From the NCBI GenBank assembly GCA_028829895.1, contig CM054177.1, positions 75,003,163 through 75,067,162 of the forward strand: a stretch of DNA of 64,000 nt. The letters are read 5' to 3'. The notes under the pieces are model-generated. The model did not search any database. It was not told the origin of the DNA and saw only the letters and a program-made list of their open reading frames with translations. Positions 36,820 to 63,421 of the stretch are shown here, piece after piece. Position 1 is the first letter of the stretch. Every line of letters begins with the position of its first letter. The position numbers were made by a program, and so were the translations under genes. Source of the stretch: Sinotaia quadrata. Lineage: Eukaryota; Mollusca; Gastropoda; Architaenioglossa; Viviparidae.

Positions 36820-37170
36820 TCAAAACTTTGTAGCTGCAGCGAACATATCAATAATGAAAAGATCGTGGAACGCTTATAGCTGCAGACGAAAATATATCAA
36901 TAGTGAAAATATTTAGAACATGTGAAGGTGCAACACAACCATGTTCATAATAAAAAAAATAAATAAAACACGTGAAATTCTCATAGGTGCAACAAAATGA
37001 CAGCGTTGCTACTAATGAAAATACGATGAAGTACTCATAGCTACAGCAAATACAGCTAAGGTCATAAATTATAAAGACCATAAAATACTCGTAGCTGCAG
37101 CAAATACAGCTAAGGTCATCATATAAAGACCATAAAATACTCGTAGCTGCAGCAAACATAATATTAACAA
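36820..37170. repeat. Tandem repeat, about 51-54 bp unit
   Basis: Three good copies of CTCGTAGCTGCAGCAAATAC, AGCTAAGGTCAT and AAAGACCATAAAATA (37035-37165), with more diverged copies to the left. Confidence 0.85.
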
Positions 37171-39960
37171 TGATAAGGCCGTCCAACGCTTAAAGATCAC
37201 AACAAATTCAATTTATGTCTTGTTTTACTTTTTCTCCCTTCTCGACTGTAAGAGGGAAGTAATTCGAGTCCGTACACTCATGCAATCCTCACATTTCAAA
37301 ATCTCTTTAAAGTATGTGCCGCCACTACCACCACCACCAGCCCGGGTTTGGATGCAGGGATAATAAGGAGATACCTACGTCGCCATCTACCATCTGTTCA
37401 GCGACTCGAACTAATGAATTATATAAATTATCCGCTACATGTACAACCTAGACCACATACTCGACAGGCTGCTCAAGACCGGGAGGCCACGAAAGAGCAG
37501 GGGCCATTTAAAAATACGTTCTGGGAGTGTTGGCTGATTATTGCATCTGAAAGTGTGTTAATGCTATTCCTGGATTTGATAAAGACTCCTTGGAGAGAAA
37601 TCTTTTAATTCTACGCTGTATTCTGAATAGTGTGCAAAGAAAAGCGCAAGACATTCAAATTAACGTAGTATCTGCCATATAATTGTGCTATTAAGACGTG
37701 TGTACAGCCAACACTGAGTAAAAGCACTTATACAGAAACGTGAAAAAGAGAGACCGGAATTAAGAATTGTAATTTGTGTATTTAAATTTGTTGTAGTTTT
37801 TATTGTCGGACACTAAATGATATTTTAATTTAGCGTAAATTAAGATGCATGCAATCTATTTATTTCGTATGACACTATGAAATTAATTTAATTAACGCTC
37901 TACAGTCTACACTCTACAAGATACTCAGATTATTTTTAGTTTATCGTTTGAAATGGGTACTTTAAAGTCATTAAGAATTGGGACCATTATACAAATTACT
38001 TAAGTTTCTAAAGTCAGTAGACAAATGAATGGGTCACTTTTAAACTTAAAAGTTTAAAGTAACTGTTATCAACAATTCAAGTTTCTCGTATATGAATTAC
38101 TGAGCGACTGAGTATAATTCAGCGAACATCGATGGTCACAGTGTAAAACAGCATGAAGACATAGATAATATGTATGACGTTAGTAGATACGTGAATGACG
38201 TCAGAGACGTGTTTTATGACGTTTATGACATCAGCTAGCGAGATAAGTGTAAACAGTTTGCTAACATTATGCGATTTCCAGTGAATGAATGAAAAAGATC
38301 CAGCGATTCGAAAAGTCTTGCTAATAAAATTAAAATAACAACAAAACTGAATAAAACTATTAATAGGCGTCGAACTCTATATTAAAACGGGCACTTACCA
38401 AGGAGGTAAGGGGAAACGGTGCACATCATTTACATAACTTACAAATCCACCAAAAACGCTGTAGAATTTCTGTACTCAGTTACGGTTAAACATAAGCAAT
38501 CCACACGTTTATTCGTAAGGTACGCACGTGAGAGAGATTATGAAGACTATGTATGCAAGTCAGTCAAAAGTCAATAATACTGCGCATGCATTCTATTGAT
38601 ACGGCGCTAATTTTAGTAACAAATTCAGTGTCATATCTGCTGTTTCTATATTCGAGTCAAACTAACTGTAGCACCCAGAGGCTAAAGTCTCAAAGTGGCC
38701 ACATATTCATGCATATGCTTTTAATAAATCCACTTTTCAGGTCATTTGCTAACTTGCCATTCGATACACAAGACTGTCGAGAGAGAAGCTGTGACTTTCA
38801 GGGCAAATGCCAATTGGTGTTCGTAAAATAAGACGTAAGATAGAAGTATGGTTTTCAACATAGAAACGGGGGAGGAGACGATCTGCATAATGTGATGTTT
38901 TACTTTAAACAGTTTTACAAAAAAAGAGACACAACTACAAGCAGTAATAAATTGCAAACCTATTCTGGTAACATGTAGCCTCTTAGAGGAAATGTATGGT
39001 GCCAGAAGGATAGACATACAGAAGACTGGGGTCCATGGGGGATACGAAAGAGGTGATAAGAATGAAGTTTTAAGGAAGATAACAGTCGAATGGCACCAAG
39101 GTTCATAAGTTATCGTTTGTCTAGTGTAGCGAGCAAATGTCCGGGTCTCAGCGGCTTCTGTTCTACACAGCGTTGCTAATAGTTCCACAGAACTGGAGAC
39201 AGGAACCAACTACAATCAATGTTAGGCACCTTGGAACTTGAAAGATAATGACGGTGTAACTGGTCCATGCCACTTCCATAAGGCGGATTACAATTACCTA
39301 ACAGTTATTAAACAAGTTCAAGGGAATGTACTGTGCTTGTAAAGCGTTAACCGCTATATAAAATGATGTTACGAGACAGACTGACCAAAAAGTCAACAAC
39401 TACAATGTTTATTTTCAAAGCAACACCCAACCTTCTAAACTAAATACCGCTCAAAGACCATGTCTAAAAATCGTTTTAAAGTATATAATCTCAAAACTGT
39501 CGATTTTCTTTAGATATTCATATCTAACATAAGTATTAAATGTTTTATAAAATGTTAATCATACACATGCATAAATATTTTGTTGCTGTTGTTGAGAATT
39601 ATGTACACATTGAAACGTTTCCAAGCAAAAGATTTCAGGCCTTCAAATTATATACATTTTATACTCTATTCATAAATTCTTCTTCACTTTCACAAATTAG
39701 TAGATCAAAACAAATCTTCAAAACATTTAAATGAGGGAGAGGTGGGAGCGTGTTTAAAATGACACATTTCCTGTAGTTAATTAATTAGTTTTCCTACAAT
39801 TAATCAAAACAAACATTGTACAGCTCTGATGGACCAAGATCTTATACATCTATTCTAAATTGTTTAATTAGTATGTTTAAAACTGTTAAGCATACATTAA
39901 TGATACACTATCTCTTTACTAATTAAAATGGAAAAAAATGCTATTTATAACTACTAGATG
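37171..39960. other. Intergenic, no gene recognised
   Basis: No supported exon. CpG frequency remains fairly high up to about 39.4 kb and then falls. Contains the CRE-like cluster at 38175-38233. Open frames of 64-155 residues here show no recognisable domain. Confidence 0.5.
38175..38233. promoter_or_regulatory. Cluster of CRE/ATF-like sites
   Basis: Four TGACG/TGACATCA-type octamers occur within 59 bases: TGACGTTA (38175), TGACGTCA (38196, perfect CRE), TGACGTTT (38217) and TGACATCA (38226). The spacing between starts is 21, 21 and 9 bases, so the first three lie on the same helical face. It sits in the intergenic region and could be an enhancer or a decayed repeat. Confidence 0.4.
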
Positions 39961-39967
39961 AAATAAG

Positions 39968-40610
39968 AGTTTAGCAACTGTATGTTTACTATGTCAAATA
40001 AAGTGCCTTTACTAGCTAAAGCTGAAAGAAAGTGATTGACATATCTATTACAAGTTGAAATATGAGTTTAGTAACTCACTAACTTAGTAACTATGTGCTT
40101 ACACTGTCAAATAGTGTGCCTTTATTGATTAACACTGAAAAAAAGTGATTGAAGTATTTATTACAAGTTGAAAAATTAGTTTAGTAACTGTATGCTTACA
40201 ATGTCAAACAGTGTGCCTTTACTGATTAAAAACTGAAAGAAAGCAATTGAAGTGTCTATTACAAGATGATATATGAATTTAGTATTTGTATATTTGCAAG
40301 TACTGAAGTAGTCTTTACTAGTTAAAACTGAAAGAAAGTAATTAATGAAATTGGTAAAAAGGAAGCAATTATTATTGCAAGTGGAAATATATGCTTAGTA
40401 ACTATATGCTCAAACTTCACAAATACTGTGTCTTTACTAATTTAAACTGGGGGGAAAGTGATTGATATACCTATTACAAGCTGAAATATTTGTGTAGTAA
40501 TTCACTAATTGTTTGTTTTATACTGTCAAAATTATGTGCCTTTACTACTTAGAACTATTACATCAAATATTTGTTTAGTCATTTGTTTAAACCATCACAA
40601 ATAGTTTCCT
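39968..40610. repeat. Degenerate long tandem repeat, roughly 100-bp unit
   Basis: Six or so diverged copies of a block with ATGTCAAA.AGTGTGCCTTTA, CTGAAAGAAAGTGATTGA and CTATTACAAGTTGAAATAT. Old array. Confidence 0.65.
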
Positions 40611-40686
40611 TTGCTAATTAAAACTGAGTTTTACATATTTAGCTGATATATATTATAGACTGAATATAAGTTAAATATTTTTGTAT

Positions 40687-40836
40687 TCTCAATATCACAA
40701 ATATTTATGTATCTTTTCTCAATATCGCAAATATTTTGGTATCTTTTCTCAATATCACAAATATTTAGGTATCTTTTCTCAATATCACAAATATTTATGT
40801 ATCTTTTCTCAATATCACAAATATTTATGTATCTTT
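40687..40836. repeat. 30-bp minisatellite, 5 copies
   Basis: Unit TCTCAATATCACAAATATTT plus ATGTATCTTT. Copies differ by one or two bases. Confidence 0.95.
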
Positions 40837-40839
40837 ACT

Positions 40840-43660
40840 ATTTAAAACTAAAAAAGACTGAATCCAAAAGTTAGTGCTAATGATAGGCAATTTAACAATG
40901 AGACAATGGTAACAATCCCTTCTAGAAATTGAATGATATTTATAAGAACTGGCTCTTTAATAAATATTAATAAATACAATACCAATTTCATTACTATGGT
41001 AAATATTGATACCACAAAAAACAGCAAGAATATAAAGTGTTAACAAAATGTCTTTTGTGCAACTGTGCAATATAAAAGTGTAGATGTCTTATAGTTATAC
41101 ATATAAGTGGCTACAGGATGATGATCTTAGATATTAGTAATTACAGTTTATACATTAATATTAAAAAGCTATACATTAAAACTAGACAGATCTAACAGAC
41201 TGCAATGCAAAAGATCAACATAAAACAACAAAATGAAGTGAAAATAAAGTGCCTTTCACCTCATGTGACACTGAATTCTAAAAATGCATCACGATTTTCA
41301 CAACTATTTTCAGTTGGGGTAGGCAATTGTTTTCTTTCTTTTGCTATCATTAAAATCATCCCCATTGTAAATACGTCATTAAAAATAAATAATGCGGCAA
41401 AGAGATGGGCAGTGAATGCATAATTAAATGTTTGTACATGTAGCAATGACAATAATTGAATAAAACAAACTCTCTTCTCTTATTCCTGAAGTAAAAGAAA
41501 AATTCAAGAAGTGCAGAAGCTTAGTGAATGATAATTATAATCAAATGACTAGTTTTGTATACATGAGAATAACCATCAATGATATACCTCTACTGTCCTT
41601 ATGCAAACTCTGCTCAGACCACTTTTTTTCAGATATCAAATAACAGTCAAATTAATTATCGGTTTCATTCAGTCATTTATTTAAATTTACAGGCAAGTTG
41701 AGAATTTTAATCATTAAATAAATAATAGCCGATAAGTTATCAGATTCTATTCGGTCATAAATGAGCTCAGTCTAGTTACTGTTAAATGAATGAGATTTTA
41801 ATTCTGTTACTAAATTGATTATAAATTTATATATCAGTTGAGTTATAGAATTATTATACAAGTAAAGGCCTCTAGTCTAAGTTAATCAGATAGTGCTCAG
41901 TTGACAATTGATTGCAATCAAGCTAATATCGCAGGTACTAAATGACTGAGGTTTAGAATTTGTTATTAAAGTATTATGTTTACTTTTCTTTTAATCTAAC
42001 AGTAATTTATATGTTAAACTGCATAAAGGCATTTCTTTTATTGCATTTCTTTTAGTTTTATTCATCAAAGTACTACAGTAATTCTCAGCCTAAATAGTTA
42101 TAAGAATGTGCTGTTGGTTTCTATTCTGAGTTTAACACAGGAATTTGTTAACTTGGAAAGTTATAAATGAGTACTGTTTTCTCTTGAGAGTCATCACAGT
42201 AATTTGTCAGTTTTGGTAGTTATAAGTGTCTGCTTTTTGTTTGCCTTTTCTGAGTTTCAAAACAGTACTATTTGTTTTATGATTATGATTCTTGAAGTCC
42301 ACACATTAACTTGTAGTTATAAGTATATGTGGGGGGCTTGTTGGTCTCTCAATATAGAACTTGGGTGATTATAATTGTTGTACTAAATACTATATCACTA
42401 GCATTATATACCTGAAGCTTCACTAAATAATTTGGTCAAGTTAGTGAGAGTTCTGCAAGAAATTACACAAGTGTTAATAAAATTATTAACACTAATAACA
42501 GTATATTAATGACCTTGTTTCTATTAGTTTTCAGATTTTCTGATGGTAAGACAAGAGTAAGAATAAATAAGTTTCACAAATAAATTCTTCTAATAATCTA
42601 AATTAGACACACACAAAAAAAAAAAAACAGGGAGGGTGGAGAACAGTAAGTTAGTAAGAGTCACACTCACAGAGAGAATGAGACCAATAATTAACTCATT
42701 GTCACAATGTTTTTTTGACTAATTTGAAATTATATCAAGTATCACTAAGTTAAGTATATAAAATAAAATGAGAATATTGTACAAATGATTTTGGTCCTTT
42801 TTACATGGCCTATCAATTTCACAAACAAAATATTCAGTTAAATTGAAAATAGGTTAAGTGCTAAGCAAAGAATAAATTTATACACAACTGACTTTACTGA
42901 GTGATGATGTGCAATTGTTTTTATCTAAAAAATAATTCTTCTAAAGTATTGAAGACTATTAAAAAATTCTATTTATTTTCTAAGATTTGTGCAATTCTTA
43001 GCAGTAGTAAATTAAATCCTAATAATTTAATATGAAAGTTAAGTTACAGTTGATACTATTACTTTATTAGTATTACTAGTGACGATATTCTCCAATCTAA
43101 ATTCTAATTATACCAGAAGAGTATGAATAGAAATACAAAATCATTCTAGAATCAAAAGAAGTTATGTATTATGAAATACAGCAGAAATCTCTAACATGGG
43201 TTGCTATTTTACTAATAAGTTCTATTTCTAAGAAATATTTTATAATTTCTTTATTTCTAATGTTAACTCATGGTTCTAAGCCAAAGCTAAATTTAACATT
43301 TAGATTTAATATGATTTGTTCTTTGCACAAAGAACACATATAACAGATATATTGCTTCTTTCAAAGAAAAACCACGCATATACAATTAAATGTCACCCTT
43401 TTATTCCTAACATGTTTTCTGCAAAAGCAGTAGATCTATCGTACAGAAGTGACACTAGCTCAGTAGCTGACAAGAGTTGTCATAGTCCCATTGCATGTAT
43501 TGAACCCAAGTATATTTTTATGTAAATAAAATGCTCACTTAATATTTGTACTACTCACCAAAAGAGTGTTTGTGATCTGACGTGCTTGCAATATAGAAAA
43601 ATTAATTTCAATGAAACATCAATGTAAACATTCAACTTTTATCGACATCTATACCTATCA
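40840..43660. other. Intergenic, no gene recognised
   Basis: AT-rich and CpG-poor DNA between the repeats and the putative ACSL promoter. No supported exon, RNA gene or element was seen. Confidence 0.5.
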
Positions 43661-43667
43661 GGAAGAG

Positions 43668-43694
43668 AAGATGGCGGAAGAGCATATGACGTCA
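43668..43694. promoter_or_regulatory. Promoter-like cluster: YY1/ETS-type motif plus CRE
   Basis: AAGATGGCGGAAG (43668-43680) combines a YY1-type AAGATGGCGG motif with an ETS core GGAAG. Seven bases later comes a perfect palindromic CRE, TGACGTCA (43687-43694). YY1 motifs of this kind typically sit at TATA-less transcription starts. It lies 3.6 kb upstream of the ACSL start codon on the same side, so it is a candidate ACSL promoter. The transcription start is not demonstrated. Confidence 0.5.
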
Positions 43695-44239
43695 TTGCAC
43701 CAGGAAATATTGGTATAAGGGAAATGACTCTGAAAGTGCACATGTTCATCGTATCTAGTGTTTTTTTATGACATGAATCTTATTTTTACATTTAGATTCC
43801 ATTTTATTTTTTGCGGTATAAGACAAGAGTGCAAAAGAAAAATAAACAAGTATCAACGTTAGCAGATAAATAAGATAAATAAAAATAATAAATAGCAAAA
43901 CATAATCTCTTCAGAAAATCTGTGGTCATAACGTGTTGGTCATCCTAGCTAATTTTGTCGCTTCCGAACAACCACTCAAAGAGGGAGCGTCTTTTTACCC
44001 AAACAAACCAAACGAAATATTTTCAAACGAACTTCGCATACTATATATTTATGTCATTGTATGAGTAAAGATGTTTGCGTTGTGTATCAATTTCAGTACT
44101 TTTTCACTGGTTAGTTGAAATTGTTTTTTCAGTAGCTATGAGTTTATTAATTCATTTGATCATTAGTTCGCTTCTTTGATTCGTTTATTTGGTTATTGAT
44201 TCATTTGGCCATTATTGGGTGAAAAGTCGTGGCTGCTCC

Positions 44240-44303
44240 AAGATGGCGTCAGTTTTGTAATTGCCCTTGCTTCGTATAATTCGCGCGTGTTGTGTTGGTA
44301 GGT
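44240..44303 (+). promoter_or_regulatory. Second YY1-like motif and possible 5' UTR exon donor of ACSL
   Basis: CAAGATGGCG sits at 44239-44248 in a short CpG-richer stretch (44220-44340). A donor-like TTG|GTAGGT follows at 44297/44298. The first coding exon has an acceptor before its ATG, so a non-coding first exon must exist upstream, and this is a reasonable place for it. RNA evidence is lacking. Confidence 0.35.
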
Positions 44304-47291
44304 CTGCTTCCGTCGTCTCATCCGACTTAAACAGTGTCCAGTACGAAAGCCAGGTATTAGACACACAACTGAGAATTTTATTTTTAAATGTATTTTAAAA
44401 TATTGATTCAACATTTTCTCTAAATTAACTCTATAATCCAGTGCCAATGAGTCGAATGACCAACGGTTATGATGACATATTCCATGAGCTATGGACAAGA
44501 TCTCTTTATAGTGAGAGTATATAACAATCATTAAAGACAAAGCAGCCTAATAAGTAATAATAAATAGGCTGCTTTGTCTTTAATGATTGTTATATACTAA
44601 TAAGTAATAATAATTTAATACCTGCAGCACTGCCACGTTTTCAGTTTTTAGTTTTTATAAAATTTATTGATTCAGGTGTTAAGCGTACAGTTTTTAATTT
44701 AATTTACTTAACCGTCATTATAATAAAAATATTATACTTTTATATAGGCCTATTAACACTCCAAATACGTTTGTCTAGCATCATCTCGTGTCATTTGAAT
44801 CTGTTTAACACTCCTGTCAACATACTGATGTTTTTAAACTGTTTATTGTTAGTTACTACTACTACTACTAGTACTACTTTAGGAGTACTAGTAGTGGTAC
44901 ATATGGTACTAAATTAAGAGTAGAAATAGTAGAAACTAGAATGGATGTAAATTAAGTGCTCACTAATTAGGCGTAGTCATAAAATCATAGTCGTGCTTAC
45001 TCAGTTACTGTTACGACTAATAACTTAATAAGGCAAGTTGTAGCATTCATTTTTATTGTAGGTTCTTTTTATTTAATTCGGTTTTGTTAGTTGTTGATTC
45101 ATTTACAATTTTAAGTAGGTCCCTATGGAATATTTTTTTATTTGGTGAATTTTGCTGTTTTAAAGGCCTATTTGTAGGTATCATTGTATGTAAATTACTA
45201 AATATGTGCTTATCTGAGAGTATATTTTTGTTATTTGGTTTGTTTGTTTTGTTGTTATGAGTGTGGTTTTGTTTTGTGAACTTAGTGAAGCAAGACATGA
45301 AACATAGGAGAGTTAAATATTTAAATCATTTAATTATTTAATAAATGTTATATAATAATTATCAGAATTCTGACCTAGCTGTATTTTTTTTGTGTGTGTG
45401 AGGGTATTGTTTTTAGAAGTTTTTTTTTTATTATTAATTTTTATTTCCCAGTATGTTGTCTTGGAACAATACTGATGTGGATAATGATACTATGGCATCA
45501 GATTATTAACATTGCTGAATAACATTATACAGGCTGTAAATCTTTCTGATAATTATTATGACTATGCCTAATTAGTGAGCACCTTTAGTGTTTAAATTTT
45601 AAAAGTGTTTTTAGATTTAAATTTTATTGTTGCTCCTGGCAATTTTATAAATTATAGTTAATAATTGATTTTTTATGTTTTAATATACTGTTTCTTTTTA
45701 CAGCCATTATTTTTATATTTCGATTATTTTTTTTATTTGATTTTTCAAATTTATTTATTATTTTAATTATTTATGTACTGTATTATTATTATTTTATATT
45801 TGAGAGGTCTTCTGTCACACATAACTGACATAAGTATGCCTTGACCCTTTGTTTTGTTACTCAGTTTTATCTCTTTTAAGGACATATCACTCAGTTTTAT
45901 CGCTTTCATCAAGGACATTAAACCTTATCAGTACCTTTCTCTAAAGCAAACACCAGTGTGGACCAATGGATTCAAAAAGCCCTGAGTGAGAGCTTAACCC
46001 TTTTGAGCAGTGCACATAAGGATTAGCCTATTAGAATACTTGCACAGGAATGCACACTCCTAGTTCTACCTTCACTTGCTAAATCATATGTACTGGGGAA
46101 AAAATTGCTGTAAGTATTGATATTGTTGTATCAGTGATGTGAATTGCAAACTTTCTTCTTTAATTGTATCATTAATTACAGGCTTTATAGTATTTGCAAT
46201 CATTATTATATATACACTATACAGTGAATAATTTGTGTGTTAAGAGTAAAAATAATACTACTGGTGTGTACTCTCATATTCAGCAAAAATTACAAGTAAC
46301 CGTATATAATTATAAAGTATGCATATTTTTAAATAACATTTTATGAACTCTAATTTATGACACTACCACCATTGGGAGAATTTTTTAAAACTATTTAATC
46401 CCATTTATCCATTTTAACATCATTAATATCTGGTATTTGTTTGATTCTTTTTGTATTATATCAATTATCAATATCATGCATCCTTATTTTCTCATTATCA
46501 TAAAAAAAAAGTATTTGTAACTGTAAGAGGGATTGCTTTTGTATTTTCACTCAGAACACTTGAATAAACTGTTGAATGAAAAATCATAAAATGTGACTAG
46601 ACATATATAATTTTTATTTATATATTTTTTTTTACTTATAGACAGCATTATTTATTATTTTAGTAAATTTTACAAACTTTTCTTGACACATTTCTGAATA
46701 TTATGAGGTTGTGTAAGTAGTTATCAAACTCAAAAGGCATCAAACTTTGAACAACTATTTTAGTAGCACTAGCAGTTGATATCTGTTATCAGTGATCTAT
46801 GCTGTTTTAACTGTCAGCATAAGTATTTATGCCACCTTGTACAAAGTTCAACTTCAAGCCATAAAATGAACGTGTGATTTACCAAAGCACAATTTTACAA
46901 AAGTCCAGATTTCTTAACCAACCAATTTTAGATCATAAGATTAAGTTGAATGTTTCCTTTTTTGCATTATTGAACTTTGGGAAACACAGATAGCAGTAAA
47001 GATCATTTTGGAGATTGAGATCAAAATATGTTTAAAGTAAGCATGAATATTATTTTTTCTAATTATTTTTCATTCTTTGTTCAGTCAACTTGTATATTGT
47101 TTCTATTTTCTAAACTTTCTTTCTTATTTACTTTAATTCTGATACTAGTGATAGGCACAATTATTTATGAAAAAATTATACATTATAATTTGTTGATTAC
47201 TACCTTCATTAGTTAGAAAATAAGACATTAACAAGAAGCTTATACAAATTTATAATATAAAAAATGTTGTTTTTTTGGTTGTGTATTTCAG
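44304..47291 (+). other. Presumed 5' UTR intron of ACSL
   Basis: About 3 kb of AT-rich DNA between the promoter candidates and the first coding exon. It contains a perfect 34-bp inverted repeat (44516-44598) and a short duplication with TCAGTTTTATC at about 45860-45900. No coding exon was recognised. Confidence 0.5.
44516..44598. repeat. Perfect 34-bp inverted repeat with 15-base spacer
   Basis: The left arm 44516-44549 and the right arm 44565-44598 are perfect reverse complements (arm core GACAAAGCAGCC). The AT-rich spacer (44550-44564) recurs right after the right arm, so the layout is arm, spacer, inverted arm, spacer copy. It could form a long hairpin. A fold-back element, a recent templated duplication or a chimeric-read artefact are all possible. 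Confidence 0.85.
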
Positions 47292-61379
<14,088 letters not shown>

Positions 61380-61979
61380 GTAAGTGATGTTAGTTACATA
61401 ATGAAAGTTAAATTGCCTGCTGTACTATCAGATATATTTTTAATTTCCTTTGTAGTAATGTTTTATGAATAGAATTATTCTGTTACTCATTCCCAAACTG
61501 CCACTCAAGTGGTTTTGCTAGGTTTAATTTTCTTTTACAGATATTCTCATTCCACAAAAGGTAGGTAAATATTACCTTGAGGATGTTATCTTCATGGTAT
61601 CAACAGCAAAACATATTTATTATTAATGAGGACAACTACAAAGAAGGATGGTCTACACATTATGAAAGTTTTGCCAACTTCATTGTTCCAGTAGTACAAC
61701 CAGATATGTATATATTCAAAATAAAGTATGATTAATTAAGTGGTATAAGCCTGAATTAAATTTCCCCATCTCCTCCAAGGAGAAGATAACTAAAAGACAG
61801 AGCTCCCCAAAAGCCAGTCTCTGTGAACAGCATCCCTTTAAATAACCCTTATTTTAAAAATAATTCCTTCACATTGCAAATAAATCAGAGTAGTCAATAC
61901 ACTAGTGACAGTAGAAGTTAACTTGGAGTATTGGTAATCCTTGATTAATGCTAGTTTGTTTGGCATGCTTTTAATAATA

Positions 61980-63080
61980 CAGTCAAACCAACTCGCCAAC
62001 CCAGTTATGTCGACATTTTTGAAGTTGAACTGCCAAATTCTCTCTTTGTCTTAGCATTTTCTCATCAGTTATGTCAATTCTTTTATGTCGCCAAACCCTT
62101 ATATTTCAAGCACAAAAGGGGCCAAAATTGCGACTTAACATTGGTTATCTCGATCCCCATGATAACTAATTGCCGGCTTTGAAAATGTTAGTTATCAGTG
62201 CCACTTCGCCATCTCACTAACGATAAATGGCCACAGCTTGTTAACAACCTGCAGCTTAAACTTGAGAAGGGCATTGTTTCCCTCATTGGGCACGATGTTT
62301 GTCACGGGCAAAACAGGCACACTGATGCCCTTCAACTGGCCCACTTTTGAAGTAATTGCATGTACGATACTTTTCAGAGGTGGCTTCAGCCCCCCCCCCC
62401 CACTACCACCAACGGAAGGCGGTTTGAGGGGGGTGCGCCAAATAGGTGCGGCCTGTTTCACCCCCTCCCTCCTGCCCTCCACCTCAGATGCACTGCGAGA
62501 CTGTAGGGATCCCCCAGAAGCAGACCAAGACAGAGAACATCATGAAGATGAAAGGTCTATTGCAGCTTCTGGGGTGAATATGAGCTGTGTCAGAGCGAAA
62601 TGACTCGCAAATTTAATTTTGACACTGGTTAGCTTTTTGTAAAAACGAACTACAGTGTACACCCCTGCAGTTTTTGTGTGATTTTGTTAGCAATCTTTGT
62701 GTTTGCAATGTTGGAGAATATAATGAAAGGTTTGTACATTTTTATTGTATACATGTACTGGTAAATCTCTGCTCTTAGTTGGTGCACATAAGCCTTTTGC
62801 TGTTAGCAAACATGTACAGTATATGTACATTTTTATAGCATGCTGATCGTGTCATCAAAGAAATCGTGGCAACATTGTTGTGTAAAAAAATTACCAAAAA
62901 CATGTGCATATACATTCTCATTTATTAGCACACATCATGTACATAAAGAAATTTCAAGCACATGCTACAGTACTGTAATATATTGCCGCCATGTTGGTTT
63001 TCAGTTATCATGATCATCGGTAATCTCGACATTTTTTTTTTGGCAAACCCCTAGGCCAGAGACATAACTGGGTTCGACTG
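61980..63080. mobile_element. Pogo/Tigger-like DNA transposon relic (1.1 kb)
   Basis: Flanked by TA on both sides (61978-61979 and 63081-63082). The termini are CAGTCAAACC on the left and, reverse complemented, CAGTCGAACCCAGTTATGTC on the right. Left-end CCCAGTTATGTCGACATTTT and internal GGTTATCTCGATCCCCATGA match the CAGTCGAACC...TTATCTCGA pattern of pogo-group elements. A G/C homopolymer at about 62392-62401 and short open frames lie inside; no intact transposase was recognised, so it is a non-autonomous or decayed copy. Confidence 0.75.
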
Positions 63081-63421
63081 TAGTTCTAAATAATATGCTT
63101 TGTTTAAGCATTTTCATTATTCATATAGTCATCTTAGTTTAACTAAACCCAAGGCATTTGGAAGGGTTAAGCAATATAAGGACATGCTCTTATATGCAGA
63201 CACACTTTTGTTATTAATTGTCTTGCATGATACCTTTGGAGATTAATATTTTGCTCTTCTCATTTGAGAGTGAGATCATTGTTTAGTTTTTAAAGTGTTG
63301 GGAAAATGTTGACATAGTCATTATCTTGTTACAAACATTATAAAAGTTCAGATGTGGCACATTAATCCTTTTTAAATCAAGCTCAGTTCAAGTAAGATAT
63401 AAATATAGTGGATATTGCTTT

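Noticed and set aside
44193..44540. 115-codon minus-strand open frame overlapping the ACSL promoter candidate
   Set aside because: No family similarity seen, and it runs into the perfect inverted repeat. A divergent gene here is possible but unsupported.
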